DNA from: Oscillatoria nigro-viridis PCC 7112 | GTDB lineage: Bacteria > Cyanobacteriota > Cyanobacteriia > Cyanobacteriales > Microcoleaceae | NCBI RefSeq assembly: GCF_000317475.1 | Contig: NC_019729.1 | Span: 6,276,501 to 6,340,500, forward strand | Direction: 5' to 3' | Length of the DNA stretch: 64,000 nucleotides | In this document: one piece after another, positions 1-8,663 of the stretch | Layout: every line of letters starts with the position of its first letter | Position numbering within the stretch: position 1 is the first letter of the stretch | Made by a program: the position numbers and the translations under genes | Notes under the pieces: model-generated | Seen by the model: only the letters and a program-made list of their open reading frames with translations | The model's database searches: none | What the model was told of the DNA's origin: nothing

Positions 1-4
1 CTAA

Positions 5-949
5 ATGATTACCATCATCTACTCCTCGCAATTCCTCGAACATCAAACCGGGTACATGCACCCCGAACAGCCCGAGCGACTTACGGCAATTATAAATAGA
101 TTAAAAGCCTCAACAGTTGCCAACTTAATTGAATGGGTCGAGCCTTCTTCCTCCAGAAATGCAATCGAGGCGATTAAACGGGTTCATTCCATGACCTACA
201 TCGACTTGGTGAGTGCTTATTCTGCAAGAGGTTGGGGCTGCTTTGAGTCAACCCAGATTTTTCCGAAAAGCTTTGAAGTGGCGGAGCTGGCTGTGAAAGC
301 TTGGTTAGATGGGGTTGATAGAGTTTGGATGCAAGGAAAACCTGTTTTCGTTTTAGCAAGACCTCCAGGACATCATGCACTCCCAGATGAAGGTATGGGG
401 TTTTGCATTTTCTGCAACGCAGCCATTGCCGCTATTTACGCACTTACTAATGAGAACATCAAGCGTGTTGGCATTCTAGATTGGGATGTCCATCATGGCA
501 ATGGAACCCAAGCTGCTGTAGAAAATTACCCCAACATCGCGTTCTGTTCGATTCATCAATCGCCCGGTTATCCGCACACAGGAAAATCACAAGAACAGGG
601 CAAATTTAACAACATTTTGAATCTCCCCATAACCCCAGGTAGCACTATACAAAAGTACCATCAATTGTTTGAAACCAAAGTTCTCCCCTTTTTCCATAAC
701 TTTTGCCCAGATTTGCTTATTGTCAGCGCAGGCTACGATGCCAACCAAGCCGATTTACTGTCTAAAATAAATCTACAGCCCCAAGACTATGCTGCACTTA
801 CGCAATACAGTCTAGAAATTACACCGAGGGTTATGTTTGGTTTAGAGGGTGGGTATGAATTAGACAGTCTTTCGAGCTCAGTCTTGGAGACAATTAGGCA
901 ATGTTTAAGTTCGATCGGTCAATCAAACTCATTCACAACTTGCAAATAG
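5..949 (+). CDS. Histone deacetylase / AcuC family hydrolase
   Basis: A 314-residue protein with the arginase-like deacetylase fold signature. The active-site motifs appear in order: RPPGHHA near residue 119, DWDVHHGNGT near 159 (Asp/His zinc ligands), SAGYDAN near 238 (second Asp ligand) and a C-terminal GGYELDSL. Family members remove acetyl or other acyl groups from lysines, polyamines or small amides in the cytoplasm; the substrate cannot be read from sequence. The ATG lies four bases from the window edge, so an upstream start is not excluded, but MITIIYSS is a normal N-terminus. Its last 31 bases overlap the convergent gene at 919-1425. Confidence 0.9.
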   Translation: MITIIYSSQFLEHQTGYMHPEQPERLTAIINRLKASTVANLIEWVEPSSSRNAIEAIKRVHSMTYIDLVSAYSARGWGCFESTQIFPKSFEVAELAVKAWLDGVDRVWMQGKPVFVLARPPGHHALPDEGMGFCIFCNAAIAAIYALTNENIKRVGILDWDVHHGNGTQAAVENYPNIAFCSIHQSPGYPHTGKSQEQGKFNNILNLPITPGSTIQKYHQLFETKVLPFFHNFCPDLLIVSAGYDANQADLLSKINLQPQDYAALTQYSLEITPRVMFGLEGGYELDSLSSSVLETIRQCLSSIGQSNSFTTCK

Positions 950-1425
950 TCGATCGCGGCATCTATCCTCGAAGAATACTTAAAAGCAAACTGATCGAAC
1001 CAATATCCCTCATCGGAATTCTTATCCAACTTTTTCAACCAAACCTGAGCTTGCCTAACTTTCTGTCTGTGCGTTTGTACGTCCAACTGCGGCCCCGCGA
1101 CTTTTTCTGCTGGCTGCGGTTCCAGTGAAGCTACTTCCCGAGCTTGATTTGGCGCTGCGTGCTCAGCCTTAAGCGGTTGCTGTGAAGCCACTTCCCGAGA
1201 TTGACTTGGCCCTTCGTACTCAGCCTTAATTTGAGCTAAATCCTTATCCAAAGGACTAGCATACAAATTTATATCTGATGTTTTAAATGTTTGATTTGAC
1301 GGCACTGCTGCTTGTGGCAAAGGCGCTTGTGCTTGCACCGACGCCTGACTTTTCAACTCAGCAATTTTTTGAGATGCTTGATACTCTGCCTTAAGTTCAC
1401 CTAATAGGCGATCGATCGATTCCAT
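919..1425 (-). CDS. Small acidic protein, resembles Slr1339-type salt-stress family
   Basis: A 168-residue soluble protein of three parts: an N-terminal helix (MESIDRLLGELKAEYQ), a low-complexity Ala/Gln/Pro/Glu middle holding two near-repeats of the type QIKAEYEGPSQSREVAS / LKAEHAAPNQAREVAS, and a conserved-looking C-terminus (WLKKLDKNSDEGYWFDQFA). From memory this pattern matches cyanobacterial proteins annotated as Slr1339-like salt-stress proteins; the biochemical role is unknown. It runs toward the deacetylase gene and overlaps its 3' end. It lies just downstream of the vWA gene on the same strand (73-bp gap), so co-transcription is possible. Confidence 0.65.
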   Translation of the reverse strand: MESIDRLLGELKAEYQASQKIAELKSQASVQAQAPLPQAAVPSNQTFKTSDINLYASPLDKDLAQIKAEYEGPSQSREVASQQPLKAEHAAPNQAREVASLEPQPAEKVAGPQLDVQTHRQKVRQAQVWLKKLDKNSDEGYWFDQFAFKYSSRIDAAIDYLQVVNEFD

Positions 1426-1498
1426 AACTTAAACCCCCCTAAAAAATGCTGCTGGGTCAACTGGCCCAAATATAATCGCGTGAACTTCGCCCGCCTCC

Positions 1499-2104
1499 TC
1501 AATCAGTTATTGCATTCAGCAATACCTCTGTCAGGGTCATTCCTTCAATATCATCCATCGTGACAGTATCAACGATATCGAATTTAGCCCCGGCGCTTTG
1601 CAGTTCGTCATCCAATATCTTGAGAAACTTAGTAGCTTCCGGCGCATTCCCTACTTGAATGAAAGAAATCGCCAACTCTTCATCTCGATCGAGCTTCCGG
1701 GAAGCCTCTATAATCGTTTTCATCACTTCTTTGCGATCGTCCGGTTCCCCGTCCGTCACCACTAATATTGTTTCCCCATTTTGCTTGGTCTTACCGGATG
1801 CTTTGCGCTGAAAAAAATTGTTCAGAGCGTCTTGCAGCACAGCAGCTAAATTGGTAGTCCCCGCAGGTTCGTTTTCTTGGAAAATTTGCACGACTTTAGC
1901 TGCTGTTACGTTGTCGTAGCGCTTGAAGCGACCGGAAAACACATAAACTGTTATGCCGTCAGGATCGAGTTCTTCGCATTTATTCGCCAATGCGATCGTC
2001 GATTCTTGCATGAGCGCCCACCGACTTTTACCGCCCATCTGGTCTTTCGTGTACATACTGCCGCTTTTGTCAATGATGATGGTATAATCGCGGTTCTGAA
2101 GCAT
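1499..2104 (-). CDS. von Willebrand factor A domain protein
   Basis: A 201-residue single-domain vWA protein. The MIDAS metal site is visible as DKSGSM (residues 12-17), with the Thr in the AGTTNL stretch and the Asp of VVTDGEPDD completing the usual DxSxS...T...D set. There is no signal peptide or membrane segment, so it is probably a cytoplasmic interaction module. Such stand-alone vWA proteins are often tied to MoxR ATPases or tellurium-resistance-type clusters, but no such partner lies nearby. The ATG start follows a purine-rich leader. Function beyond metal-dependent protein binding is not assignable. Confidence 0.85.
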   Translation of the reverse strand: MLQNRDYTIIIDKSGSMYTKDQMGGKSRWALMQESTIALANKCEELDPDGITVYVFSGRFKRYDNVTAAKVVQIFQENEPAGTTNLAAVLQDALNNFFQRKASGKTKQNGETILVVTDGEPDDRKEVMKTIIEASRKLDRDEELAISFIQVGNAPEATKFLKILDDELQSAGAKFDIVDTVTMDDIEGMTLTEVLLNAITD

Positions 2105-2222
2105 AAGATTTTTCCTGTTAATTAAGTTTTTCCCAAAAATATCAAAACCAGCGAGCAGAAGCTGTTGAGCTTTAGTTGCTCGCTGCGTTTTTTAGTTGAT
2201 TTGCGATCGCAAAGACCGGAAT

Positions 2223-2699
2223 TTAAGCTGCAACTAAAGCATCTTTAAGTGGCTTCCAGCTAAAAGCTCGATCGCCCCCCATCTCAACTGCTATTTTAAC
2301 TCGCGGTTCTAACGTCGGCAAAACAGTCAAATACTCAATCTCCTGACTCGACAAAACTTGCCCTTCAATAATCCACAGCACCAGTCCTTTTGCTTTCGGT
2401 GGCAAATTGTCTAATTGAGTTTTCAACATCGGCGGCACGTAGTATGTATAACCAACCGACGCTTCATTGCCAGTAGTTTTCTTGCCCAAATGCGGCGGCC
2501 GCACGCCGTGAACCCCGGTCAAATACATCGCCAAATCGCCCAAACCCCGCGCCGTAATTGTGTACGCACCGTAGCCCGCAGCCCTCAGCCTGCGTAGGTA
2601 GCGCCCCTCAAATCCTCCCTCTAAAGGAACGTACAGGGCCAGCGACCCCGACTTTTCCAAATCCCGAATCAGATCAGATCCCGTCGTAATCAGTCCCAT
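2223..2699 (-). CDS. ndhN: NAD(P)H-quinone oxidoreductase subunit N
   Basis: A 158-residue protein matching NdhN, a peripheral subunit of the cyanobacterial/chloroplast NDH-1 complex. NDH-1 passes electrons from ferredoxin to plastoquinone in respiration and cyclic electron flow at the thylakoid membrane. The N-terminus MGLITTGSDLIRDLEKSGSL and the segment YTYYVPPMLKTQLDNLPPKA are characteristic, and the length is normal. It is transcribed away from the ribosomal cluster, leaving a 434-bp divergent region. NdhN is restricted to oxygenic phototrophs and is the strongest single marker of the host lineage here. Confidence 0.95.
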   Translation of the reverse strand: MGLITTGSDLIRDLEKSGSLALYVPLEGGFEGRYLRRLRAAGYGAYTITARGLGDLAMYLTGVHGVRPPHLGKKTTGNEASVGYTYYVPPMLKTQLDNLPPKAKGLVLWIIEGQVLSSQEIEYLTVLPTLEPRVKIAVEMGGDRAFSWKPLKDALVAA

Positions 2700-2800
2700 A
2701 AATTTGTGTTTCCTGCTGTATCAAAATTTGGTCGATCGCTGCTTGCGAGCTTAAAATATTATAAATCCTAAAGTTGAGGCGAAAAATTCTCATCGCGGCC

Positions 2801-3133
2801 TTGACAAACGGCAAACACTTCATGTACTATTGTGAATTGTCGTCGCCGTAAAGGATACTGAGTACATTTATGCTCAAGTCCTGGCGCAAACAAGCAAGAC
2901 CGAAAAAAAACTCGGAGATTTAGCAGGTAAAAAGCCGCATATCTAAACTCTTGCAAGACTTCCACAAGCTCGCTCCCAAATTTAAAACTCCAATTTTAAA
3001 CACCGAGGAAGGCTGTTGGTTGATAACAGTTAATTGCAGGAACACTGAAATAAATGTTTCTGCACAAGAGCAAGCGGATTGACGTAAACTTCGCAATCCG
3101 AAACCTCTTGCGTACATAAAAGGAAAAAAATCC
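2801..3133 (+). promoter_or_regulatory. Promoter and about 300-nt leader of the ribosomal protein cluster
   Basis: TTGACA at 2801-2806 and TACTAT at 2825-2830 are separated by 18 bp, a good sigma70-type promoter facing rplC. About 300 nt of untranslated leader would follow. An A-rich, weakly purine stretch (AAAAGGAAAAAAA) precedes the GTG start. In enterobacteria the S10-operon leader is the site of L4 autoregulation; whether this leader acts similarly is unknown. No rpsJ gene is present in it. Confidence 0.6.
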
Positions 3134-3769
3134 GTGTCTGTAGGCATTCTTGGCACTAAACTAGGCATGACTCAAGTGTTTGACGACGAAGGGAGAGCAA
3201 TCCCTGTCACCGTCATACAAGCAGGGCCTTGTACAGTAACGCAAATTAAAACGAAACAAACTGACGGCTACAGTGCCGTTCAAGTTGGATACAACGAAGT
3301 CAAACCAAAGGCTCTCAACAAGCCAGAATTGGGACACCTTGCCAAGTCTGGGGCAAATCCATTGCGCCACTTGCAAGAATACCGCTTGCAAGATACCAGT
3401 TCATTTGAATTAGGTCAACAAATAAAAGCAGATACCTTTACACCGGGACAAATAGTAGATGTCATCGGTACAAACATCGGTAAAGGTTTTGCAGGTTTTC
3501 AAAAGCGCCACAACTTTAAACGAGGCCCTATGTCTCACGGTTCCAAGAACCACCGCGAGCCTGGATCGATCGGGCCTGGAACAACTCCCGGTCGCGTTTA
3601 TCCCGGCAAAAGAATGGCAGGACGTTTGGGCAACGTTCAAGTCACCGTCCGCAAACTAACAATTGTCCGGGTGGATGCAGAGCAGAATTTGCTGCTAATT
3701 AAGGGAGCAGTTCCCGGCAAAGCTGGCGCCTTAGTCAATGTTGTGCCTGAGAAAAAAGTAGGACGTTAG
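3134..3769 (+). CDS. rplC: 50S ribosomal protein L3
   Basis: A 211-residue L3, an early-assembly protein that binds 23S rRNA near the peptidyl transferase centre. It begins with the family signature SVGILGTKLGMTQVF and carries the central FAGFQKRHNFKRGPMSHGSK loop. The start is GTG at 3134; no upstream in-frame start fits the family. It is the first gene of the cluster because cyanobacteria keep rpsJ elsewhere. A 190-bp spacer of heptamer-like repeats separates it from rplD. Confidence 0.98.
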   Translation: MSVGILGTKLGMTQVFDDEGRAIPVTVIQAGPCTVTQIKTKQTDGYSAVQVGYNEVKPKALNKPELGHLAKSGANPLRHLQEYRLQDTSSFELGQQIKADTFTPGQIVDVIGTNIGKGFAGFQKRHNFKRGPMSHGSKNHREPGSIGPGTTPGRVYPGKRMAGRLGNVQVTVRKLTIVRVDAEQNLLLIKGAVPGKAGALVNVVPEKKVGR

Positions 3770-3959
3770 TCAGTAGTAAGTAGTCAGTAGTCAGCAGTCA
3801 GTAGATAGTAGTTGGCCGTTAGTAGCAAGCAATAACTAAGAACTAAAAGCTGAAAACTAAGACCTGAAAACTAAGACCTGAGAACAGACAACAGACGACA
3901 GACAACAGACAACAGACAACTAACAACAGACAACTAACAACAGACAAAGGACAAAAGAT
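3770..3959 (+). repeat. Degenerate heptamer array (CAGTAGT / ACAGACA types)
   Basis: The rplC-rplD spacer consists of repeats of CAGTAGT and then ACAGACA/ACTAACA. They begin a few bases after the rplC stop codon and run to the rplD start. No gene is present. Confidence 0.8.
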
Positions 3960-4592
3960 ATGGTTAACTGTGTAGTGCGAAATTGGCAAGGCGAAGAAGT
4001 TGGGGAAACAACTTTAGAACTGCGCGTAGCCAAAGAAGAAAATGCGTCTCACATCGTTCACAGAGCATTGACGCGCCAACTGAATAACGCCCGCCAAGGA
4101 AATGCTTGCACCAAAACTCGATCGGAAGTCAGAGGCGGTGGCCGCAAACCCTGGCGTCAAAAAGGCACCGGCCGAGCCAGAGCAGGTTCGATCCGTTCTC
4201 CGCTGTGGCGGGGCGGCGGTGTCATCTTCGGGCCAAAACCGAGAGACTTTGAAGTCAAAATGAACAAAAAGGAACGCCGTCTCGCTTTGCGGACAGCATT
4301 CCAAAGTCGCACCGAAGACATCATTGTGGTTGAAGAATTTGCAGAGCAATTTCCGAGACCGAAAAGCAAAGAATTGCTGAGTGCGATCTCCCGCTGGGGC
4401 ATCGAACCCGATACAAAAGTTCTGTTAATCTTGCCAGAACCGCAACCAAACGTCTACTTATCAGGACGCAACATCGAATTAGTAAACGTCATCTTGGCAA
4501 CTTCCCTAAATGTTTACGACGTTCTCGCGGCTGACAAAATTATCGTCACATCTACAGCCATAGCTAAAATTCAGGAGATTTACGGTGAGTAA
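3960..4592 (+). CDS. rplD: 50S ribosomal protein L4
   Basis: A 210-residue L4, which lines the nascent-peptide exit tunnel. The conserved extended loop is clear: TRSEVRGGGRKPWRQKGTGR followed by ARAGSIRSPLWRGGG. In enterobacteria L4 also represses its own operon; nothing in this sequence shows whether that holds here. The coding sequence overlaps rplW by 8 bp (GGTGAGTAA contains both the rplW GTG and the rplD TAA), implying translational coupling. Confidence 0.98.
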   Translation: MVNCVVRNWQGEEVGETTLELRVAKEENASHIVHRALTRQLNNARQGNACTKTRSEVRGGGRKPWRQKGTGRARAGSIRSPLWRGGGVIFGPKPRDFEVKMNKKERRLALRTAFQSRTEDIIVVEEFAEQFPRPKSKELLSAISRWGIEPDTKVLLILPEPQPNVYLSGRNIELVNVILATSLNVYDVLAADKIIVTSTAIAKIQEIYGE

Positions 4593-4893
4593 AATCGACC
4601 CCCGCGACTACGCAGATTTGATCCAGCGTCCGATTCTCACCGAGAAAGCTACCCGAATGATGGAATTAAATCAATTCACCTTCGACGTAGCCCCCAAAGC
4701 GACCAAGCCTCAAATCAAAGCTGCAATCGAAGAACTATTTAAGGTCAAAGTCATCGGCGTCAACACCCAAAATCCGCCGCGCAAAAAGCGTCGAGTTGGC
4801 AAATTCGTCGGCTTTAAACCTTGTTACAAGCGAGCAACCGTAACCCTGACCGACGGAGACTCGATCCGCAAACTCCTATTCCCAGAAGTCTAG
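4585..4893 (+). CDS. rplW: 50S ribosomal protein L23
   Basis: A 102-residue L23, located at the exit-tunnel rim where trigger factor and SRP dock. The family pattern RPILTEKATRMME is near the N-terminus and NTQNPPRKKRRVGKFVGFKP is in the centre. Translation starts at the GTG inside the end of rplD; this start gives the expected N-terminus SKIDPRDYADL, so the 8-bp overlap is real. Confidence 0.97.
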   Translation: MSKIDPRDYADLIQRPILTEKATRMMELNQFTFDVAPKATKPQIKAAIEELFKVKVIGVNTQNPPRKKRRVGKFVGFKPCYKRATVTLTDGDSIRKLLFPEV

Positions 4894-4896
4894 ACG

Positions 4897-5065
4897 ATTT
4901 TGGATTTTAGATTTTAGATTTTAGATTTTAAATTGCGGTTAACTGGTGGAAATTATCGAACCAGAAAACTCGTAAGTTAACCAAAGATCGCCAATCTTCA
5001 ACCTAAAATCTAAAATCGATAAACGTCAAATCCAAAATCCAAAATCCAAAATCTAAAATAGATCG
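4897..5065 (+). repeat. TTTTAGA / TCTAAAA heptamer arrays in opposite orientations
   Basis: The rplW-rplB spacer holds GATTTTA repeats near 4905-4935 and the complementary TAAAATC/CCAAAAT repeats near 5000-5060. The two blocks could pair into one long hairpin inside the operon mRNA. Confidence 0.8.
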
Positions 5066-5068
5066 ATT

Positions 5069-5932
5069 ATGGGCATCCGTTCTTACCGGCCTTATACCTC
5101 CAGCACCCGGGAACAAACCGTCTCGGACTTTGCTGAAATTACCAAATCAGAACCAGAAAAGTCTCTAACCAGCAACAAGCACACCAAACAAGGCCGCAAC
5201 AACCGAGGCGTCATCACCTGCCGCCACCGGGGAGGCGGTCACAAACGGCTTTATAGAGACATCGACTTCCGCCGCGACAAACACAGCATTCCCGCTACTG
5301 TCAAGGCGATCGAATACGACCCCAACCGCAACGCCCGCATCGCCCTCCTGTTCTACAAAGACGGCGAAAAACGGTACATCCTGCACCCGCTCAACTTAAA
5401 TGTCGGTACAGTAATTGTCTCAGGCCCAGACGCGCCGATCGAAATCGGCAACGCCCTCCCCCTGAAGAACATTCCCCTCGGTACCAGCATCCACAACGTC
5501 GAGCTAGTACCCGGAAAAGGCGGACAAATCGTTCGCTCCGCCGGCTCCAGCGCTCAGCTAATGGCAAAAGAAGGTAGCTACGTCACCCTCAAACTGCCAT
5601 CCGGCGAACAGCGCAAAGTCCGCGCCGACTGCTACGCCACCATCGGTCAAGTCGGCAACACCGACGCCAGAAACATCAGCCTCGGCAAAGCCGGCCGCAC
5701 CCGCTGGAAAGGTCGCAGACCCACCGTTCGCGGTAGCGTCATGAACCCGGTAGACCACCCGCACGGCGGTGGCGAAGGCAGAGCTCCCATCGGACGTCCG
5801 GGGCCTGTCACTCCTTGGGGTAAACCAGCATTGGGTGCAAAAACTCGACGCAAAAACAAGCGCAGCGACGCTTTAATCGTCCGGCGCCGCCGCAAAGCTT
5901 CCAAGCGCGGCAAGGGCGGCAGACAAAGTTAG
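5069..5932 (+). CDS. rplB: 50S ribosomal protein L2
   Basis: A 287-residue L2, a core 23S rRNA binder needed for subunit joining and peptidyl transferase activity. The signature VMNPVDHPHGGGEGR, with the functionally important His in HPHGGG, is near residue 228. The N-terminus MGIRSYRPYTSSTR and the basic C-terminus RRRRKASKRGKGGRQS are typical. It starts with ATG immediately after a heptamer array. Confidence 0.98.
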   Translation: MGIRSYRPYTSSTREQTVSDFAEITKSEPEKSLTSNKHTKQGRNNRGVITCRHRGGGHKRLYRDIDFRRDKHSIPATVKAIEYDPNRNARIALLFYKDGEKRYILHPLNLNVGTVIVSGPDAPIEIGNALPLKNIPLGTSIHNVELVPGKGGQIVRSAGSSAQLMAKEGSYVTLKLPSGEQRKVRADCYATIGQVGNTDARNISLGKAGRTRWKGRRPTVRGSVMNPVDHPHGGGEGRAPIGRPGPVTPWGKPALGAKTRRKNKRSDALIVRRRRKASKRGKGGRQS

Positions 5933-5935
5933 TTT

Positions 5936-6035
5936 AATGGGTAATGGGTAATGGGTAATGGGTAATTGGAAATAACAAATTACCAATGCCCGATGCCCGA
6001 TGCCCGATGCCCGATGCCCAATTCCCTATTACCAA
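5936..6035 (+). repeat. GGGTAAT and CCGATGC heptamer arrays
   Basis: The rplB-rpsS spacer has at least four GGGTAAT units and then about four CCGATGC units. The second array is open in frame with rpsS and could mislead gene callers into a start at 5986. Confidence 0.85.
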
Positions 6036-6039
6036 AACC

Positions 6040-6321
6040 ATGTCTCGATCTCTAAAAAAAGGCCCCTTTGTCGCAGACCATCTGATGACAAAAATCGAAA
6101 AACTCAACGCCGCAGGCCAAAAACAAGTAATTAAAACTTGGTCGCGCTCTTCCACAATCCTGCCCCAGATGGTAGGTCACACGATCGCCGTTCACAACGG
6201 CAGACAGCACGTACCAGTCTACCTCACAGACCAAATGGTAGGCCACAAACTCGGAGAATTTTCCCCCACTCGTACCTTTAGAGGTCACGCTAAAAGTGGT
6301 GATAAAAAGGCGAAAAGATAG
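6040..6321 (+). CDS. rpsS: 30S ribosomal protein S19
   Basis: A 93-residue S19 in the head of the small subunit. The ATG at 6040 gives the universal N-terminus MSRSLKKGPFVADHL; the longer open frame from 5986 would add 18 residues translated from a heptamer array and is rejected. The conserved HNGRQHVPVYLTDQMVGHKL and GEFSPTRTFRGHAK segments are intact. Confidence 0.97.
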   Translation: MSRSLKKGPFVADHLMTKIEKLNAAGQKQVIKTWSRSSTILPQMVGHTIAVHNGRQHVPVYLTDQMVGHKLGEFSPTRTFRGHAKSGDKKAKR

Positions 6322-6417
6322 CCTAATTAGGTGACAGGTAATAGGTAGTAGGAAAACAAAATACCAATTACCAATTACCTTTTCCCCAATTACCAATTAC
6401 CAATTACCCAAATCGAA

Positions 6418-6777
6418 ATGGCTATAGATACCACATCCGAAATTAAGGCGATCGCCCGTTACATCCGGACATCCCCCTTCAAAGTGCGCCGAGTCCTCGA
6501 CCAAATTCGCGGCAAAAGCTATCAAGAAGCGCTGATTTTACTCGAATTCATGCCCTACCGCGCCTGCGAACCAATCGTCAAAGTTTTGCGATCGGCAGTA
6601 GCCAACGCCGAACACAATGCAGGATTGGATAAATCCAAGCTCGTAGTTTCTCAAGCTTACGCAGACCAAGGCCCAGTCCTCAAACGCTTTAGACCCCGCG
6701 CTCAAGGTCGCGCCTACCAAATCCGCAAGCCAACCTGTCACATTACCGTAGTAGTAGCTCCGCTCCTAGAAAACTAA
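6418..6777 (+). CDS. rplV: 50S ribosomal protein L22
   Basis: A 119-residue L22, which contacts all 23S domains and lines the exit tunnel. The conserved KVRRVLDQIRGKSYQEAL segment and the C-terminal RAQGRAYQIRKPTCHITVVV, the loop in the tunnel, are present. It is preceded by an ACCAATT array (about 6360-6410) and followed by another before rpsC. Confidence 0.97.
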   Translation: MAIDTTSEIKAIARYIRTSPFKVRRVLDQIRGKSYQEALILLEFMPYRACEPIVKVLRSAVANAEHNAGLDKSKLVVSQAYADQGPVLKRFRPRAQGRAYQIRKPTCHITVVVAPLLEN

Positions 6778-6891
6778 ACCTGGGAAAAACGTAAGAGGTA
6801 ATAAACAGCTTAAAGTTGAAAAAAATGGGTAATCACAAATTACCAATTACCAATTACCAATTACCAATTACCAATTAACTCATCAACTATT
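6778..6891 (+). repeat. ACCAATT heptamer array
   Basis: About six consecutive TACCAAT units lie at 6840-6878 in the rplV-rpsC spacer. No coding potential is seen. Confidence 0.85.
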
Positions 6892-7620
6892 ATGGGCCAA
6901 AAAATACATCCAATTGGTTTTCGCCTCGGCATTACCCAAGAGCACCGCTCTCGCTGGTTTGCCGATCCCAAAAACTATCCAGAACTCTTGCAAGAAGACT
7001 ATAAAATTCGCAAGTACGTTCGTAAAACCCTCAACAATGCTGGCATTTCATCGGTCAAAATTGAGCGGAAAGCCGATCAAATAGACCTAGAAGTGTTCAC
7101 CGCCAGACCAGGCGTTGTCGTAGGCCGCGGCGGAGCAGGCATCGAAACCTTGCGGGTCGGTTTGCAGCAGCAACTCGGTAGCAACCGCCAAATCCGCATC
7201 AACGTCGTCGAAGTCCAGCGAGTAGATGCCGATGCCACACTGATCGCGGAATACATCGCTCAGCAACTAGAACGGCGCGTATCCTTCCGCCGAGTAGTCC
7301 GCCAAGCAATCACCCGCGCCCAAAAAGTCGGCATCCAAGGCATCAAAATTCAAGTCAGCGGACGCCTCAACGGTGCAGAAATTGCCCGTACCGAATGGAC
7401 GCGAGAAGGAAGAGTCCCCTTGCACACGCTGCGGGCCGACATCGACTACTCCTACTGCACTGCTCAAACCATCTACGGTATTCTCGGCATTAAAGTTTGG
7501 GTTTTCAAAGGTGAAATTATTCCCGGACAGGAACAGGAGGCTGCACCAAATGCTGCAGTACCCCGTACCAAACAAAAGCGCCGCCGCCAGAACTTTGAAG
7601 ATCGATCGAACGAAGGCTAG
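6892..7620 (+). CDS. rpsC: 30S ribosomal protein S3
   Basis: A 242-residue S3 at the mRNA entry channel. The N-terminus MGQKIHPIGFRLGITQEHRS is typical. A KH-domain GRGGAGIETLR motif lies near residue 78 and the C-terminal domain signature VSGRLNGAEIARTEW near 160. The C-terminus ends in a basic low-complexity tail. Length is normal for cyanobacteria. Confidence 0.98.
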   Translation: MGQKIHPIGFRLGITQEHRSRWFADPKNYPELLQEDYKIRKYVRKTLNNAGISSVKIERKADQIDLEVFTARPGVVVGRGGAGIETLRVGLQQQLGSNRQIRINVVEVQRVDADATLIAEYIAQQLERRVSFRRVVRQAITRAQKVGIQGIKIQVSGRLNGAEIARTEWTREGRVPLHTLRADIDYSYCTAQTIYGILGIKVWVFKGEIIPGQEQEAAPNAAVPRTKQKRRRQNFEDRSNEG

Positions 7621-7735
7621 CTAATTGTTAACTGTTAGTTGTCATTTGTTAAGTGTGAGTTGTTCCAAACCAATTAGCAATTAACAATCACCAATTACCA
7701 ATTACCAATTACCAATTACCCAACTCCCTTTCGCC
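7621..7735 (+). repeat. Heptamer array before rplP
   Basis: The spacer contains TTGTTAA-type units, then at least four TACCAAT units at about 7690-7720. It ends a few bases before the rplP ATG. Confidence 0.8.
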
Positions 7736-8155
7736 ATGTTAAGCCCTAAAAGAACGAAATTCCGCAAACAACAGCGCGGGCGAATGAGCGGTATTGCCAC
7801 CCGCGGCAATACAGTTAGCTTTGGCGAATTCGCGCTCCAAGCCGTCGAACCCGCCTGGATTACTTCCCGCCAAATAGAAGCCGGACGCCGCGCCATGACC
7901 CGTTATATCCGCCGGGGCGGCAAAATCTGGATTCGCATTTTTCCCGACAAACCAGTCACCGAGCGCGCAGCAGAAACCCGGATGGGTTCTGGTAAAGGCT
8001 CACCAGAGTTTTGGGTTGCCGTGGTCAAACCGGGCCGGGTAATGTTTGAAATTGGCGGCGTAAGTGAAGAAACTGCCCGCGAAGCAATGCGTTTGGCATC
8101 TTTCAAATTACCAATTAAAACCAAGTTCATCACTCGCGAAGAAGGCCAGTCATAG
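7736..8155 (+). CDS. rplP: 50S ribosomal protein L16
   Basis: A 139-residue L16 near the A-site tRNA elbow. The N-terminus MLSPKRTKFRKQQRGRM is diagnostic, followed by RQIEAGRRAMTRYIRRGGK and GKGSPEFWVAVVKPGR. Length and start are standard. A 158-bp gap without clear repeats follows before rpmC. Confidence 0.98.
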   Translation: MLSPKRTKFRKQQRGRMSGIATRGNTVSFGEFALQAVEPAWITSRQIEAGRRAMTRYIRRGGKIWIRIFPDKPVTERAAETRMGSGKGSPEFWVAVVKPGRVMFEIGGVSEETAREAMRLASFKLPIKTKFITREEGQS

Positions 8156-8313
8156 CGATAATCGAAGGTAGAAGTAGGTCGGCATTGGTCAAAATTTTAA
8201 ACGGCGACAGCAATTTAAAATCGGTCATTCATAACTTTTCTTTCCTTCGACATTCAGCATCTAGACAATTCTGTCTTCTGTCATACCGATCGCTAACGAG
8301 AAAGCACACAATT

Positions 8314-8595
8314 ATGTCTTTGCCCAAGATTAAAGAAGCTAGAGAATTAAGCGATGCAGCACTAGCAGAGCAAATTTTAGCCGCCAAGCGCCAACTAATG
8401 GAATTACGGCTCCAGCAAGCTACCGGCCGCATGGAAAAGCCTCACCTGTTCAAGCACGCCAAGCACCGCGTCGCTCAATTGATGACAGTTGAACGCGAGC
8501 GCCAAATCGCTGCTGATGCAGAAGCGACAGAAAAATCAGCCGCAGCTAAAGAAGCAGCAGGTTCGGCTCCAAGCCCAGAAGTCAGCCAAGAGTGA
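8314..8595 (+). CDS. rpmC: 50S ribosomal protein L29
   Basis: A 93-residue L29. The ATG at 8314 gives MSLPKIKEARELSDAALAEQ; the longer open frame from 8185 adds 43 non-conserved residues from the spacer and is not used. The core ends around residue 66, and the remaining roughly 25 residues form an Ala/Glu-rich tail (EATEKSAAAKEAAGSAPSPE), longer than the E. coli protein. Confidence 0.95.
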   Translation: MSLPKIKEARELSDAALAEQILAAKRQLMELRLQQATGRMEKPHLFKHAKHRVAQLMTVERERQIAADAEATEKSAAAKEAAGSAPSPEVSQE

Positions 8596-8663
8596 GCAGC
8601 AGCCTAGCCTCGGCTCGCACAGTAGCTAAAAAAAAGTCAATTGCACAACAAAAATAGGTAGCT

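Noticed and set aside
5986..6039. An N-terminal extension of rpsS
   Set aside because: It is encoded by CCGATGC heptamers; the conserved start MSRSLKKG is at 6040.
6840..6880. Heptamer arrays as possible CRISPR repeats
   Set aside because: Units are 7 bp, contiguous and without unique spacers of 30-40 bp; no cas gene is present.
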